Source: an uncultured Chlorobiaceae bacterium (lineage in GTDB: Bacteria > Bacteroidota > Chlorobiia > Chlorobiales > Chlorobiaceae). Taken from it: DNA of 41,250 bases. The stretch is from NCBI GenBank assembly GCA_903822595.1, contig CAIJPS010000094.1, positions 1 to 41,250 on the forward strand, in the 5' to 3' direction. The translations under genes were made by a program, and so were the position numbers. Each line of letters begins with the position of its first letter. Position 1 is the first letter of the stretch. Under the pieces are notes generated by a model. It was given only the letters and a program-made list of their open reading frames with translations. It did not search any database and had not been told where the DNA came from. This document shows positions 17,505-26,558 of the stretch, one piece after another.

Positions 17505-17912
17505 TCAGGACTGTCCGGTTAGCGATTCATAGGTTACGTTTGCGCTTTCTTTAAAAATAATACATATATAATATCCGGAACCGTTTACGGCTACGATGAA
17601 GTGATCCATTCCAGCAGGAATCCAAATGGTTGATGGTGATTTAACCTGATAAACATTGGTTCCAAGGTGGACTTTAAACTCGAATGCCTCATCGTCACCA
17701 AGGATAATATTGAGTTCAGGATAAGAGTGGTTATGCATCTCCACATATTCCACAGGCGTTTCCTTTGCTGCTGTAATCTTATGTACAGCCAGATGAAATG
17801 GAACATTATGTGCCACCAATCGTTCAATCCAGTTTACTTGCGAATGAAATGGCACTGCATCCAGGGATTCAGGAATCAATTTATGGATATATTCTGAAGC
17901 CGGTGTATTCAT
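17505..17912 (-). CDS. Small cupin-domain protein
   Basis: A 135-residue single-domain protein. Its cupin motif 1 is VEMHNHSYPELNIILGD and motif 2 is IWIPAGMDHFI, giving His/Glu/His metal ligands. It could be a small metal-dependent isomerase, a dioxygenase-like enzyme or a ligand sensor; the family is too broad for a firm function. It lies directly upstream of, and in the same direction as, the GNAT-BKACE gene and probably belongs to its pathway. The spacer to the divergent SDR gene (17913-18074) has a CCGGAAT/TTCCGG-rich stretch near 17955-17970 that might hold a shared regulatory site. Confidence 0.65.
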   Translation of the reverse strand: MNTPASEYIHKLIPESLDAVPFHSQVNWIERLVAHNVPFHLAVHKITAAKETPVEYVEMHNHSYPELNIILGDDEAFEFKVHLGTNVYQVKSPSTIWIPAGMDHFIVAVNGSGYYICIIFKESANVTYESLTGQS

Positions 17913-18074
17913 AAATCGAATGCATTACATGCTTGATAATACAGGAAGCTTATTCCGGAATTTCCGGTCTAACGGTTCAATATAGGGAATATCCAACGCT
18001 TTGCAGTCTATCATGAAGCGCGGCTTACGCCTTACGACTTAATTCCCCTTGGGAAAACTTCGAATGATAACGCC

Positions 18075-18917
18075 ATGAAAAAATACTGGGAAGGTAAAAG
18101 TGCCGTCGTGACCGGAGCTGCTTCCGGTATCGGACTGGCACTCGCAAGGGCGCTGATCGCCCGTGGCGCGGAAGTCTGGGTCACCGATATTGACAGTGCA
18201 GGAATCCGACTGGCTGCTCAGGCACTTGGTTCAAAAGCCCATTCTGTGGTACTTGATGTTCGCGATGCTTCCGCAGTGCGGGAGGTTATCGAGAGCGTAG
18301 CAGAAGCGTTTGGCCGTATTGACTTTCTGTTTAACAATGCGGGAATCATTATGGCCGGTGAGTTCCATGATTTTGACACTGAACATCTTGACCGGATCAT
18401 TGACGTCAACATCCGCGGAGTAGTGAACGGTACGGTTGCAGCTTACCCGTTGATGATCCGGCAGTGTGGCGGCCATATCGTGAACATGGCTTCTCTGGCA
18501 GGCCTCGCTCCTTCACCGCTGCTCTCACCCTATGCCATGACAAAGCACGCTGTCGTGGGACTTACGTCAAGTCTTCGCTTCGAGGCTGCCCGCTATGGCA
18601 TTCGTGTCAGTGCCATTTGTCCTGCAGCCGTTGATACTCCTCTTCTCGATGCAGGGATACCTCCTGACCTGCACGAGCTTCCCTGGCGACCAAACGTCCG
18701 TCGCTATCTCGAAAGGCTTGCCGGTACTCCCTGTCTGGCGGACAAGATGGTTCATGCCGCCCTGCGGGGTGTGGAACGTAACCAGGCACTTATCCTTGTC
18801 CCTGCCCGTGCCCGTCTGACAGCGCTGGTCTATCGCATTGCTCCCGGCCTTGTCCATGCGATTGGCCGCCAGGTTGTTGCTGCCGAATTAAAGGAGCGCC
18901 TGTCCGGATCAGTTTGA
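18075..18917 (+). CDS. Short-chain dehydrogenase/reductase
   Basis: A classical SDR of 280 residues. The NAD(P)-binding TGAASGIG is at about residues 14-21, followed by VLDVRDASAV, NNAGI and the catalytic NMASLAGLAPSPLLSPYAMTKHA (Ser...Tyr-x3-Lys). A C-terminal extension of about 50 residues (VPARARLTALVYRIAPGLVHAIG) is like that of longer SDRs that act on lipids or alcohols. The Asp in WVTDID after strand 2 hints at NAD rather than NADP preference. The gene is divergent from the cupin and GNAT-BKACE genes, so it may share their regulation. The substrate is unknown. Confidence 0.88.
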   Translation: MKKYWEGKSAVVTGAASGIGLALARALIARGAEVWVTDIDSAGIRLAAQALGSKAHSVVLDVRDASAVREVIESVAEAFGRIDFLFNNAGIIMAGEFHDFDTEHLDRIIDVNIRGVVNGTVAAYPLMIRQCGGHIVNMASLAGLAPSPLLSPYAMTKHAVVGLTSSLRFEAARYGIRVSAICPAAVDTPLLDAGIPPDLHELPWRPNVRRYLERLAGTPCLADKMVHAALRGVERNQALILVPARARLTALVYRIAPGLVHAIGRQVVAAELKERLSGSV

Positions 18918-18991
18918 GGCAATCGTTAGATGTTTATTGGTCCTCAAAAAAGCTTGTGGATGATCTGTCTGTAAAAAAAGTTACCAATCAA

Positions 18992-19155
18992 CTACTCCGC
19001 AGCAGAGTTATGGGGTATGAGGGCAAAAACGGCTTTTGCCAACGTTGTTTTTCCTGATTGACGAGGCCCGGTTATCGTAATAACAGAAAATGTTTTGGCC
19101 AACTGCGGAAGTGTTGCTGTCAGTTTACGGTAGAGTGTTTTTTCCCTACAAATTG
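18992..19155 (-). pseudogene. Remnant of an AAA ATPase N-terminus (DUF4143/COG1373 type)
   Basis: The minus-strand translation reads LYRKLTATLPQLAK, then ITITGPRQSGKTTLAKAVF, an unmistakable Walker A of the 'GPRQxGKTT' ATPase group. It stops at a TAG (18992-18994) about 15 residues later, with no credible continuation or start codon. It is debris of a toxin-antitoxin-like or transposon-borne ATPase gene within an otherwise empty 18918-19476 spacer. Confidence 0.6.
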
Positions 19156-19357
19156 CGAATTGAAAGTGCTGATTGTATAACTTTTTTTACAGCATCATCA
19201 GCATGGAAGAGAGAAAAATGGATCGATAGATGCTTCATGTCAATGTGCATGTTGGAAATCTGCAGGATAACTTTTGTAATGCAACGTAACCAAAGGATCT
19301 CCTGACATTGATTGCGGCTGTGGTATTCTTCCTGTTTTCCGTTAAATTTCGCGAAAG

Positions 19358-19450
19358 GGCAGGTGCCGTCAATATGGCGAGGATATGCCGGAAATCAGGA
19401 ACTGGCAATGGTCGCGGGGCAGGGGGGAGACGGGATTGTTCAGGTATTGA
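19358..19450 (+). pseudogene. Probable 3' remnant of a phosphoketolase gene
   Basis: A short frame ending at TGA (19448-19450) reads CRQYGEDMPEIRNWQWSRG. Xylulose-5-phosphate/fructose-6-phosphate phosphoketolases end with a very similar 'Y..HGEDMPEI.(N/D)W.W' tail. Upstream of 19358 the frame is closed, and a neighbouring frame has only KFRE, so the rest has been deleted or scrambled. The identification rests on about 15 residues. Confidence 0.4.
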
Positions 19451-19476
19451 GCAATGCATAACAAGAACAGTGTTTT

Positions 19477-20604
19477 ATGAGAGCTAAAAAGAGTAGACAG
19501 CACCATGCAAAGGCATCTCATGTACCTCCTAAGCCCATGAAAAAGGTGATGCGCAACCTATCAAGGACGGTAGGGCAGCCAGCAGGGACATTGCTTCACA
19601 TCGGTGAAAAGAAAACAGCGGATTGCATTATTACGGTTTATGGTTACGATGAAGAGCGTGAGTTTCACATGCCGGTGAAGAGTATTGCCGAATGTGCGGA
19701 ATGGATAGATCATCAGCGGGTTCTCTGGATCAACATTGACGGACTGCATGATGTGTCGGTTATTGAGGATGCGGGGAAGCTGTTTGGTATGCATCCGCTG
19801 ATCCTCGAAGATATCCTGCATACCGATCAGCGCTCCAAACTTGAGGATTTTGAGGGCTATCTCTTTCTGGTGCTCAGAACGCTTGAACTTGAAGAGATAA
19901 CCAATGATGTTGTCGATGAGCAGTTGAGCATGGTGATCGGAAAAAATTATGTTCTCACCTTCCAGGAAAAACCGGGAGATATGTTTGATGCGGTAAGGGA
20001 GCGGATCAAGAGCCCTGGGACAGGGATAAGAAAACGGGGAGCAGACTATCTTGCCTACGTCCTCATTGATGCCATTGTCGATAGTTATTTTACTGTTCTT
20101 GAAGAGCTTGAAGGCCGTATCGAACTGCTCGACCAGGAGCTTTTTACAACATCCGGCAGGGAAACCTTTGAATCGATCTATACACTGAAAAAGGAGCTTA
20201 TTCTTTTAAGGAAATCGGTAAGGCCTATGCGGGAGATCATCAACAGCATAAGCCGTGACCATTACAAGGTCATCGATGATGAAGCAACCTGGCCTTTTTT
20301 CAGGGATGTATACGACAACGTCATCCTTATCAACGAAACCATAGAAACCTACCGTGATATTGTTCTCGGCATGTACGATACCTGGCTGGCCATAGTCAAC
20401 AATCGGATGAACGAGATCATGAAGGTGCTGACCACGATCGCAACCATTTTCATGCCTCTCTCCTTCCTTGCCGGAGTTTACGGTATGAATTTTCGTTATA
20501 TACCGGGTCTTCAGCGGGAGTGGGGATTTTTTGCACTGCTTGGATTTATGGGGCTCACTGTTGCTGGCATGATGGCTTATTTTCGCACGCGAAGGTGGTT
20601 TTGA
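19477..20604 (+). CDS. corA: CorA magnesium/cobalt transport protein
   Basis: An inner-membrane Mg2+/Co2+ channel of 375 residues, close to the family's normal length. A large cytoplasmic N-terminal domain (TGERIDHQRVLWINIDGLHD-type beta/alpha part, then acidic helices) leads to two C-terminal transmembrane helices. The first ends with the signature GVYGMNF near residue 340; the second is FFALLGFMGLTVAGMMAY before the basic tail RTRRWF. The N-terminal 30 residues are Lys/Arg/His-rich. It starts at ATG 19477 without an obvious strong ribosome site and is transcribed alone. Confidence 0.93.
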   Translation: MRAKKSRQHHAKASHVPPKPMKKVMRNLSRTVGQPAGTLLHIGEKKTADCIITVYGYDEEREFHMPVKSIAECAEWIDHQRVLWINIDGLHDVSVIEDAGKLFGMHPLILEDILHTDQRSKLEDFEGYLFLVLRTLELEEITNDVVDEQLSMVIGKNYVLTFQEKPGDMFDAVRERIKSPGTGIRKRGADYLAYVLIDAIVDSYFTVLEELEGRIELLDQELFTTSGRETFESIYTLKKELILLRKSVRPMREIINSISRDHYKVIDDEATWPFFRDVYDNVILINETIETYRDIVLGMYDTWLAIVNNRMNEIMKVLTTIATIFMPLSFLAGVYGMNFRYIPGLQREWGFFALLGFMGLTVAGMMAYFRTRRWF

Positions 20605-20613
20605 GGGCATTGT

Positions 20614-20656
20614 AACCAGCCAGGGAAAGAATGCATACGCACCGGGCTGGTTTATT
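20614..20656. terminator. Possible terminator between convergent corA and FISUMP gene
   Basis: AACCAGCC (20614-20621) pairs with GGCTGGTT (20645-20652), followed on the plus strand by a T-rich tail. The 23-nt loop is long for an intrinsic terminator. Confidence 0.4.
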
Positions 20657-20688
20657 TTGTGAAGGTGAGTAAGAAAGTTGCCTGATAT

Positions 20689-21351
20689 TCACTCTTTGAC
20701 ACACCTCACGGCAAAGCCCTGTGTTTTGCTGCTCGATATGCGGTACACGGCCGAATAGCTGTTGTACATCTCGCGGTACCATGCCGACCAGGCGTTGTTT
20801 TCTGTTGATGTCCAGAAGCCGCTGTTGTTGCCGAGAAGCGCAAAATTGCCGTTGCTGCTGCGGTAGCCTGAAGGAATAGCTGTAAATCCGCTACTGTTGT
20901 CTGCACCAACAAGCGGCTCTTTCCAGAGTATCTTGGATTTCAGTTTTGAGCCTGCTGCTTTCTCCCCGCCCAGCGTCGTCACCAGTTCCTGCCATTCGCC
21001 GTCTGAAGCGACATGCCACCCTTCGGGCGCAAGTCCCCTTGGATCGTTGACGGCATACCAGTTGTACAGTTTTCCGTAGGTCATGTTGTTCTCGCTCTTG
21101 TTTTCGTAATAACACCAGGCGCCTGTTGTGAGTTTGCTCCACGCTTCAGGGTTATCTACCTGGGGTATCGGGTCGCCGTTGCGGTAATTGCTGGTGTTGA
21201 GGTTTTCAGCCATCCATGCATGAGCAGCGATTGAGACGGTTTCAAAAGAATTGGTACCGGCAGAGAGCTCTTTTGCTGTTATAAAAAGGGCAAATACAGC
21301 GAAAACAATGAAAATTGCCGCTGTCCAAGGTGTTTTGTGGCTACTTTTCAT
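20689..21351 (-). CDS. Secreted FISUMP-domain protein
   Basis: A 220-residue exported protein with a 'Fibrobacter succinogenes major paralogous' domain. The N-terminus (MKSSHKTPWTAAIFIVFAVFALFITAKELSAG) is a signal peptide or single anchor. The domain follows: WMAENLNTSNYRNGD, WCYYENKSENNMTYGKLYNW, GLAPEGWHVASDGEWQEL, GFTAIPSGYRSSNG, FWTSTE and the terminal FAVRCVKE. These domains are related to the C-type-lectin-like or DUF1566 folds and sit on cell surfaces, but their ligands are generally unknown. The gene stands alone, convergent with corA. Two DUF1566 genes of similar architecture lie at 24171 and 33861. Confidence 0.85.
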   Translation of the reverse strand: MKSSHKTPWTAAIFIVFAVFALFITAKELSAGTNSFETVSIAAHAWMAENLNTSNYRNGDPIPQVDNPEAWSKLTTGAWCYYENKSENNMTYGKLYNWYAVNDPRGLAPEGWHVASDGEWQELVTTLGGEKAAGSKLKSKILWKEPLVGADNSSGFTAIPSGYRSSNGNFALLGNNSGFWTSTENNAWSAWYREMYNSYSAVYRISSSKTQGFAVRCVKE

Positions 21352-21642
21352 TATGTTGAAAGTCTAAAGTTTCATTCAAGACCTTATCTATTGACAGAAC
21401 TTCCCTGAAACAGGAAATTAACCTTTTTGCCGTTACTTATTTTCTTCAACGCGCCGGTTTTTTCCCCTTGCATTCGCATCATCATGAGTTTCAAGCATGT
21501 TCATTGTCCGTATTGCTGATTTTTTGCTGAAGTATTCTGATGTTATTAACTTTCAGAAATCTCAAAAGGTTTTGCTTGAACAGAGCGGGGTATTGTGCAA
21601 TGGTGCATGGTTCCAGGAAAAATGGAATGCTAACATAAACGA

Positions 21643-24024
21643 TTGAATGTAGTGGCAAGAGAACGTTTTAAACGAAAATCAAGACCCTCCGGTAACAAGG
21701 CACATAAGCCTTCGGTGCAGTTTACCGGGGAGAGGGTGAAGCCGAATGATCATATTCTTATCAACGAGTTTCTTTTCAGGCGGGGTGAGAGCTCCCTTGC
21801 GGCTGAAATTGTTACCTTTTTTGCTGATCACGATGGCGAGCGCTTCAAGTCGGTAGAGCTGGCACAGGCTCTTGGGTATACCGAATCAAAACAGTTACCC
21901 GGTTTCTGGTATGTGCTGCACAAATTGCAGGAGGAGGGAACTGTTGACAAGGACTCCAACCGCTGTTACGGCATATCGGGTACGGATGCCACCACCTACG
22001 AAGCTCATCTTGAGCAGGCCAAGCCCTTTCCTCTTCCTGGCAAAAAGCAGTACACGGTAAAGAGCTATACCGGCCATATCACAACGCATCCCAATGGCTA
22101 CGGCTTTGTTGATGTTGAGGGTTTCGATGATGATATCTTCATCAAGGCTGGCGATATGGGTCTCGCCATTCATGGTGACGAAGTCGAGGTACTTGTTTCG
22201 AAGGTGCCGGATACCTATTCTTCAAAATCGACCCCCCATCAGCGCTGTGAAGGCGCGGTGCAGAAGGTTCTTTCCCGCCGCATCACCACTATTGTCGGTA
22301 CGCTGACCAAGGCAAACCGCAAGTTTGTTCTCAAGGCTGACGACAGGAAGATTTTGCCAGAAATCATTGTGCCGATCAGAAATTCCCTCAAGGCGGTTGA
22401 TGGCCAGAAGGTGCTTGTCGGGGAGCTTGATTTCAGTAAGGAGGGGCAGATTCAGGCCAAGGTGCTTGAGATACTGGGTATTGCTGGCGACTCGGCTGTT
22501 GAGGTAAGCGCCATTGCCCGGAGCCGTGGCATTGACGAAACCTTCGACAAGCAACTGCTTGATTTTGCGGCCTCCATTCGTGAGGGTATTACCGAAGAGG
22601 ATCTCAAAGGCCGTCTCGATATTCGCGACAAGGTTGTCTTTACGATTGATCCTGTCGATGCAAAGGATTTTGATGATGCACTGTCGATTGAGATGCTTGA
22701 TGACGGTCAGTATAAAATAGGCGTCCATATTGCTGATGTATCGCACTATGTGCCTGAAAATTCTCCCCTCGACCGCGAGGCGCTCAAAAGGGCCACCTCG
22801 GTCTATCTCGTTGACCGGGTGATTCCGATGCTGCCTGCACGACTTTCTGAACAGATATGCAGCCTCAACCCCGGTGTTGACCGGATGGCATTTTCGGTTT
22901 TCTTGACCATCACGGACGCTGGTGAAGTGAGCAAGCATGAGTTTAACAAAACGGTTATTCACTCCAAGCGTCGTTTTGCCTACGAAGATGTCGAGGAGAT
23001 TCTGAAACGGGGAAAGGGAGATTTTGTTGATGAGTTGCAGGCGCTTGACCGCCTCAGTGTTATTTTGCGGGAGAAGCGTTTCAAACATGGCGGACTCGAT
23101 TTTGAAACGGAGGAAGTTCGCTTCAAGCTTGGCAGCAAGGGCGAGCCGCTTGAGGTTATGAAGAAAGAGCGTCTCGGCAGCCATCGTCTCATTGAAGAGT
23201 TCATGCTGCTTGCCAATCGCAAGGTGGCCAAATATCTCACCAAAACCTTCAAGGAGAACAAGAAAGAGCCACAGCCGATTATCTACAGGGTGCATGGCGC
23301 TCCACAGCAGGAAAAGGTGCTCATTCTTGCCAATTTCGTCAAAAGACTCGGATTTGACCTCAAGCTGAACCGTGGCAAAGAGGGACCGATTGTTTCCGCT
23401 TCAGCACTTCGCCAGCTCTTGCAGCAGGTGAAGGGATCCAATATTGAATTTTTGGTCAGCGAACTGGTGCTGCGCTGTATGTCGAAGGCGGTCTATACCG
23501 GCGACAATGTAGGCCATTACGGCCTCGGTTTTGAGCATTACACCCACTTCACCTCGCCGATCAGACGTTATCCCGACCTGATTGTCCATCGCATGCTCTT
23601 TGAGTATGAGAACCTCCGGAAGAAACGCCGGAAAATCTCCGCAACACGCCTTGCTGAGCTGACCGGCAAGATTCAGACGGTCTGCCAGATATCCAACGAG
23701 CGAGAAAAAAGTGCCGTCGAGGCAGAGCGTGAGTCGATCAAGCTCAAGCAGGTCGAGTATATGGCCAGCCATGTCGGCAAGGTCTATCCCGGCGTTATTT
23801 CAGGCGCGACCGATTACGGTATCTATGTGAGAATGGTTGATTTTGCCATCGAGGGGATGGTGCACATGCGCAACCTCACCGACGACTATTACGAATATGA
23901 TGAGGCAACTTACTCCCTGGTCGGAAAACGCCGCAAGAAACGGTTGCAGATTGGCCAGCGGGTCAAGGTCAAGGTGAACAGCGTGGATCTGCAGCGCCGC
24001 ACCATCGATCTTGTTTTAGAATAA
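21643..24024 (+). CDS. rnr: Ribonuclease R
   Basis: A processive 3'-5' exoribonuclease that degrades structured RNA; 793 residues, normal for the family. Domains in order are a basic N-terminal winged-helix region (about 30-110), two cold-shock domains ([19 protein letters not shown] near 150), the RNB catalytic core ([14 protein letters not shown] near 340, [32 protein letters not shown]) and a C-terminal S1 domain ([15 protein letters not shown]). The listed start is TTG; a GTG at 21652 is the next in-frame option, and neither has a strong Shine-Dalgarno. It is monocistronic and ends at a strong hairpin terminator. Confidence 0.93.
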   Translation: MNVVARERFKRKSRPSGNKAHKPSVQFTGERVKPNDHILINEFLFRRGESSLAAEIVTFFADHDGERFKSVELAQALGYTESKQLPGFWYVLHKLQEEGTVDKDSNRCYGISGTDATTYEAHLEQAKPFPLPGKKQYTVKSYTGHITTHPNGYGFVDVEGFDDDIFIKAGDMGLAIHGDEVEVLVSKVPDTYSSKSTPHQRCEGAVQKVLSRRITTIVGTLTKANRKFVLKADDRKILPEIIVPIRNSLKAVDGQKVLVGELDFSKEGQIQAKVLEILGIAGDSAVEVSAIARSRGIDETFDKQLLDFAASIREGITEEDLKGRLDIRDKVVFTIDPVDAKDFDDALSIEMLDDGQYKIGVHIADVSHYVPENSPLDREALKRATSVYLVDRVIPMLPARLSEQICSLNPGVDRMAFSVFLTITDAGEVSKHEFNKTVIHSKRRFAYEDVEEILKRGKGDFVDELQALDRLSVILREKRFKHGGLDFETEEVRFKLGSKGEPLEVMKKERLGSHRLIEEFMLLANRKVAKYLTKTFKENKKEPQPIIYRVHGAPQQEKVLILANFVKRLGFDLKLNRGKEGPIVSASALRQLLQQVKGSNIEFLVSELVLRCMSKAVYTGDNVGHYGLGFEHYTHFTSPIRRYPDLIVHRMLFEYENLRKKRRKISATRLAELTGKIQTVCQISNEREKSAVEAERESIKLKQVEYMASHVGKVYPGVISGATDYGIYVRMVDFAIEGMVHMRNLTDDYYEYDEATYSLVGKRRKKRLQIGQRVKVKVNSVDLQRRTIDLVLE

Positions 24025-24037
24025 GAGGTCGAAACTT

Positions 24038-24097
24038 TTCCCCTGACGGGCGTAAGCTTTCAGGGGAAGAGGTACTGCCTGGCAGTGCCTTTTTTTG
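24038..24097 (+). terminator. Double-hairpin intrinsic terminator of rnr
   Basis: A 9-bp stem (TTCCCCTGA 24038-24046 with TCAGGGGAA 24060-24068) is followed at once by GGTACTG (24071-24077) pairing with CAGTGCC (24083-24089), allowing one G-T pair. An eight-T run follows. The second hairpin plus T-tract is a classic Rho-independent terminator. Confidence 0.85.
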
Positions 24098-24170
24098 TAG
24101 ATGGTTAATGAGTACCCGATCTAAAGAGAGATTGTATAACCCATGATCAAACAGCAAAATGAGGAGTACT

Positions 24171-25130
24171 ATGGATGGCAAGCAGGACAATCAGGATAGG
24201 CAGCAGAAGCCGTTAACCCGGCGGGAAGCTATAAAAATGCTGGCTCTCGGAGCAGCGGGTGCAATAACCTCCCTTACCTTGGGACGAGATGCATTTGCCT
24301 GGGACAACCGCTATTACTCTAACCCTTATTTATCCGTGTACTCTCCCCCTTACTATGGATCGTACGCCTATTCTTCCTCTTCCTACTCTTCCAGTTCCGG
24401 CTATTTGTCGTCCTACCGCACATCTGGCTATTCTTATTCCTCCTCTGGTGGCTACTCATCCAGTTATTACAATTACAGCTCCTACAGCTCTTATAGATCT
24501 TATAGCTCTTACTCCTCCTTATACAGTTCGTACTCTTCCTTGTATAGCTCATACAGCCCCTATTCGTCACATAACTCAAATGCTCCGGGGCAGAGCAGGA
24601 TTGGGGAGGCTTATGGAGGAGGAATTATCTTTTATGTCGACGGTTCTGGCCAGCACGGCCTTATTGTGGCAAAGGAAGATATCAACAAGAAGTATAAAGA
24701 CAGGTGGAATGGAGAAAAATATGACAGCCGGTTTCGATGGTGTACGGGCCGCAGTGAGGGAGATGTATCGAGAGAAGATTATGCTTACGGAGACATAGGA
24801 ACATATACATGGATCGGAGCTGGAGGGATAAATACGCAACAGATTCTGTTGAGATATCCAGTATCAGACTATCCGAACAGTGCAGCGGCAGTGGTCAGTG
24901 CCTACAGGGGGGGAGGCTATAGCGACTGGTTTTTGCCGAGTAGGGACGAACTGTATGAGCTTTGCAAGCAATACAAAAAAAGTGTTTTTGGTGGTTTTGC
25001 TCCCAGCCATTACTGGAGTTCTTCGGAGTATAGTGCAGTTGTCGCATGGAATCAAAATATTGGCAATGGGTCACAGTTTGTCGACAACAAGGTCAACGAG
25101 TGGCGGGTGCGGCCTGTCCGGGCGTTTTGA
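24171..25130 (+). CDS. Tat-exported Ser/Tyr-rich protein with DUF1566 domain
   Basis: A 319-residue protein with three parts. A twin-arginine signal (LTRREAIKMLALGAAGA, cleavage likely after DAFA near residue 43) is followed by about 95 residues made almost only of Ser and Tyr with some Gly (SSYSSLYSSYSSLYSSY and similar). A DUF1566 domain comes last (IGEAYGGGIIFYVDGSGQHG, GYSDWFLPSRDELYEL, HYWSSSEYS, ending RVRPVRAF). The frame opens at 24159, but GAGGAG at 24161-24166 places the start at ATG 24171. Tat export implies folding or modification in the cytoplasm before transport. A tatA gene follows at 25274, and a radical SAM/glycosyltransferase cassette comes after that. Function unknown; probably cell-surface. 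Confidence 0.85.
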   Translation: MDGKQDNQDRQQKPLTRREAIKMLALGAAGAITSLTLGRDAFAWDNRYYSNPYLSVYSPPYYGSYAYSSSSYSSSSGYLSSYRTSGYSYSSSGGYSSSYYNYSSYSSYRSYSSYSSLYSSYSSLYSSYSPYSSHNSNAPGQSRIGEAYGGGIIFYVDGSGQHGLIVAKEDINKKYKDRWNGEKYDSRFRWCTGRSEGDVSREDYAYGDIGTYTWIGAGGINTQQILLRYPVSDYPNSAAAVVSAYRGGGYSDWFLPSRDELYELCKQYKKSVFGGFAPSHYWSSSEYSAVVAWNQNIGNGSQFVDNKVNEWRVRPVRAF

Positions 25131-25159
25131 ACAATTTATCAATTTAACCATTTGGGGGT

Positions 25160-25179
25160 ACAGGGGGCTTGCCCCCTGT
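25160..25179. repeat. Perfect 9-bp GC-rich hairpin followed by an A-tract
   Basis: ACAGGGGGC-TT-GCCCCCTGT lies between the DUF1566 gene and tatA, followed by eight A (not T). On the plus strand it is a stable hairpin that could slow transcription or protect the upstream mRNA 3' end, but it lacks the U-tract of a terminator. It may be a dispersed repeat family member. Confidence 0.55.
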
Positions 25180-25273
25180 CAAAAAAAAGTAAAGCAGGTT
25201 GCTGCGCGGGAAAATGGATTGCTTCCATAATGGATCTGGCAGATATTAATCACGTAAACCCAGAGGAGAGAGG

Positions 25274-25462
25274 ATGTTTGGAATAGGTGGTCAGGAGCTT
25301 CTTCTTGTTTTTCTTATCATTTTGCTGTTGTTCGGTGCCCAGAAGCTTCCAGAGCTTGCCAAATCGCTGGGCAAAGGGATGAAAGAGCTGAAGAGAGCGC
25401 AGAGCGAGATTGAGGAAGAGGTTAACAAGGTGGTTGATGCGCCCTTGAAAAAGGAGAAATGA
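25274..25462 (+). CDS. tatA: Twin-arginine translocase subunit TatA/TatE
   Basis: A 62-residue inner-membrane protein that multimerises to form the passage for folded Tat substrates. One N-terminal transmembrane helix (LLLVFLIILLLFG) precedes the conserved FGAQKLPELAKSLGKGMKELKRA amphipathic-helix region, and a charged tail follows. The ribosome site is strong (GAGGAGAGAGG just before ATG). No tatB or tatC is adjacent. It lies between a Tat substrate gene and the radical SAM cassette; 82 bp separate it from the first radical SAM gene, so it may be dedicated to this locus or simply be the general TatA. Confidence 0.92.
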   Translation: MFGIGGQELLLVFLIILLLFGAQKLPELAKSLGKGMKELKRAQSEIEEEVNKVVDAPLKKEK

Positions 25463-25544
25463 TTGGTTGTTCATCTTGACAATGGTGTTGTTGTAACCGT
25501 GCTTTTCGCCATGCAAAAGGCAGCGCATAAAAAAGTGAAGCGAT

Positions 25545-26558
25545 ATGGCTAATCTGCTGTTAACCCGTCGGTGCGTCCGAAGTTGTCCTTACTGTTTTGC
25601 GAGTGAGCAGATGAACATGAATGATCTCTCCGCAGAGGTGAGTTGGGAAGATTTGATCTATGTCACTGACTTTTTTGAATCATCGGGCGAGAAGCGACTG
25701 TCGTTGCTGGGCGGCGAACCTTTGCTGCATAAGCACTTTCCCGACATGGTGCTCTATCTGCTCAAACGGGGGTTTCATGTCACCGTTTTTACCAGCGGGG
25801 CGATACCGCAGGAGCTGACCGATACCATAAAGAGTTTTTTACCGGTTGATCTGCTCATGCCTCTCGATTTTGTCTGCAATCTGAATGAGCCCTCATGCTC
25901 TCCGAAGAAGGAGAACGAGCGTGTTGAATATTTTTTGAAGCAATTTGGCCCAAAGTGCGGGCCGGGGTTCAATATCTACCGTCCTGATTTCGATCTTCTC
26001 TTTCTTTTTGATTTGATCAATCGTTTTGGCCTCAAGCGTCATCTGCGCCTCGGTCTTGCTGCTCCCATTCCCGGTGCGGTCAATCAATGCCTCTCTGTAA
26101 GTTCAATTCGTCCAGCGATGCAGCGGCTGCTTTCGTTTGCCGCTGATTTTGCCCGTAACCGGTTGCAGATGGAGCTTGATTGTGGCTTTACGCTCTGCTC
26201 TTTTACCGATGAAGAGCTGGGCACGCTTTTCAGGATTGCAACTCCGCTGCATTTCGGGTGTGGACCGGCGGTGGATATTGGCCCAGACATGATGGTCTGG
26301 TCCTGTTTTCCGCTTTCACGGCTTGCGCCCCGTTCGCTCTATGAGTTTGCCTCTCTTGGCGAGTTGCTTGACCATTTTCGTGCGCGGTTGGGCGATCTTC
26401 GAGCTGAATCGGGGGGCATTCATTATGAGTGCGATGAGTGCCAGCATCGCGAAATCGGGCGCTGTCAGGGTGGCTGTGCGGCCCATATTCTTGCAGCCAT
26501 GAAAGATGAACCTTCTATCCGTCTTCCGGAGATCAATACATGCCTGCAGAACCTGTAG
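25545..26558 (+). CDS. Radical SAM/SPASM-type protein (first of cassette)
   Basis: A 337-residue protein with the radical SAM cluster motif at the extreme N-terminus (LTRRCVRSCPYCFAS, Cx3Cx2C), a GGEPLLHKHF motif binding the SAM amino group, and a C-terminal Cys set (FGCGPAVDI, WSCFPLS, YECDECQHREIGRCQGGC). The latter resembles SPASM auxiliary iron-sulfur ligation. Such enzymes modify peptides or proteins by radical chemistry. Its 3' end overlaps the next gene by 19 bp, implying coupled translation. No known maturase subfamily is recognisable to me. Confidence 0.85.
   Translation: MANLLLTRRCVRSCPYCFASEQMNMNDLSAEVSWEDLIYVTDFFESSGEKRLSLLGGEPLLHKHFPDMVLYLLKRGFHVTVFTSGAIPQELTDTIKSFLPVDLLMPLDFVCNLNEPSCSPKKENERVEYFLKQFGPKCGPGFNIYRPDFDLLFLFDLINRFGLKRHLRLGLAAPIPGAVNQCLSVSSIRPAMQRLLSFAADFARNRLQMELDCGFTLCSFTDEELGTLFRIATPLHFGCGPAVDIGPDMMVWSCFPLSRLAPRSLYEFASLGELLDHFRARLGDLRAESGGIHYECDECQHREIGRCQGGCAAHILAAMKDEPSIRLPEINTCLQNL

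Noticed and set aside
19090-19305. Plus-strand 71-codon frame in the SDR-corA spacer
   Set aside because: It overlaps the antisense AAA ATPase remnant and shows no homology or ribosome site.
24319-24579. Minus-strand Arg/Ser/Lys-rich frame opposite the Ser/Tyr tract
   Set aside because: It is a by-product of the low-complexity codons on the plus strand.
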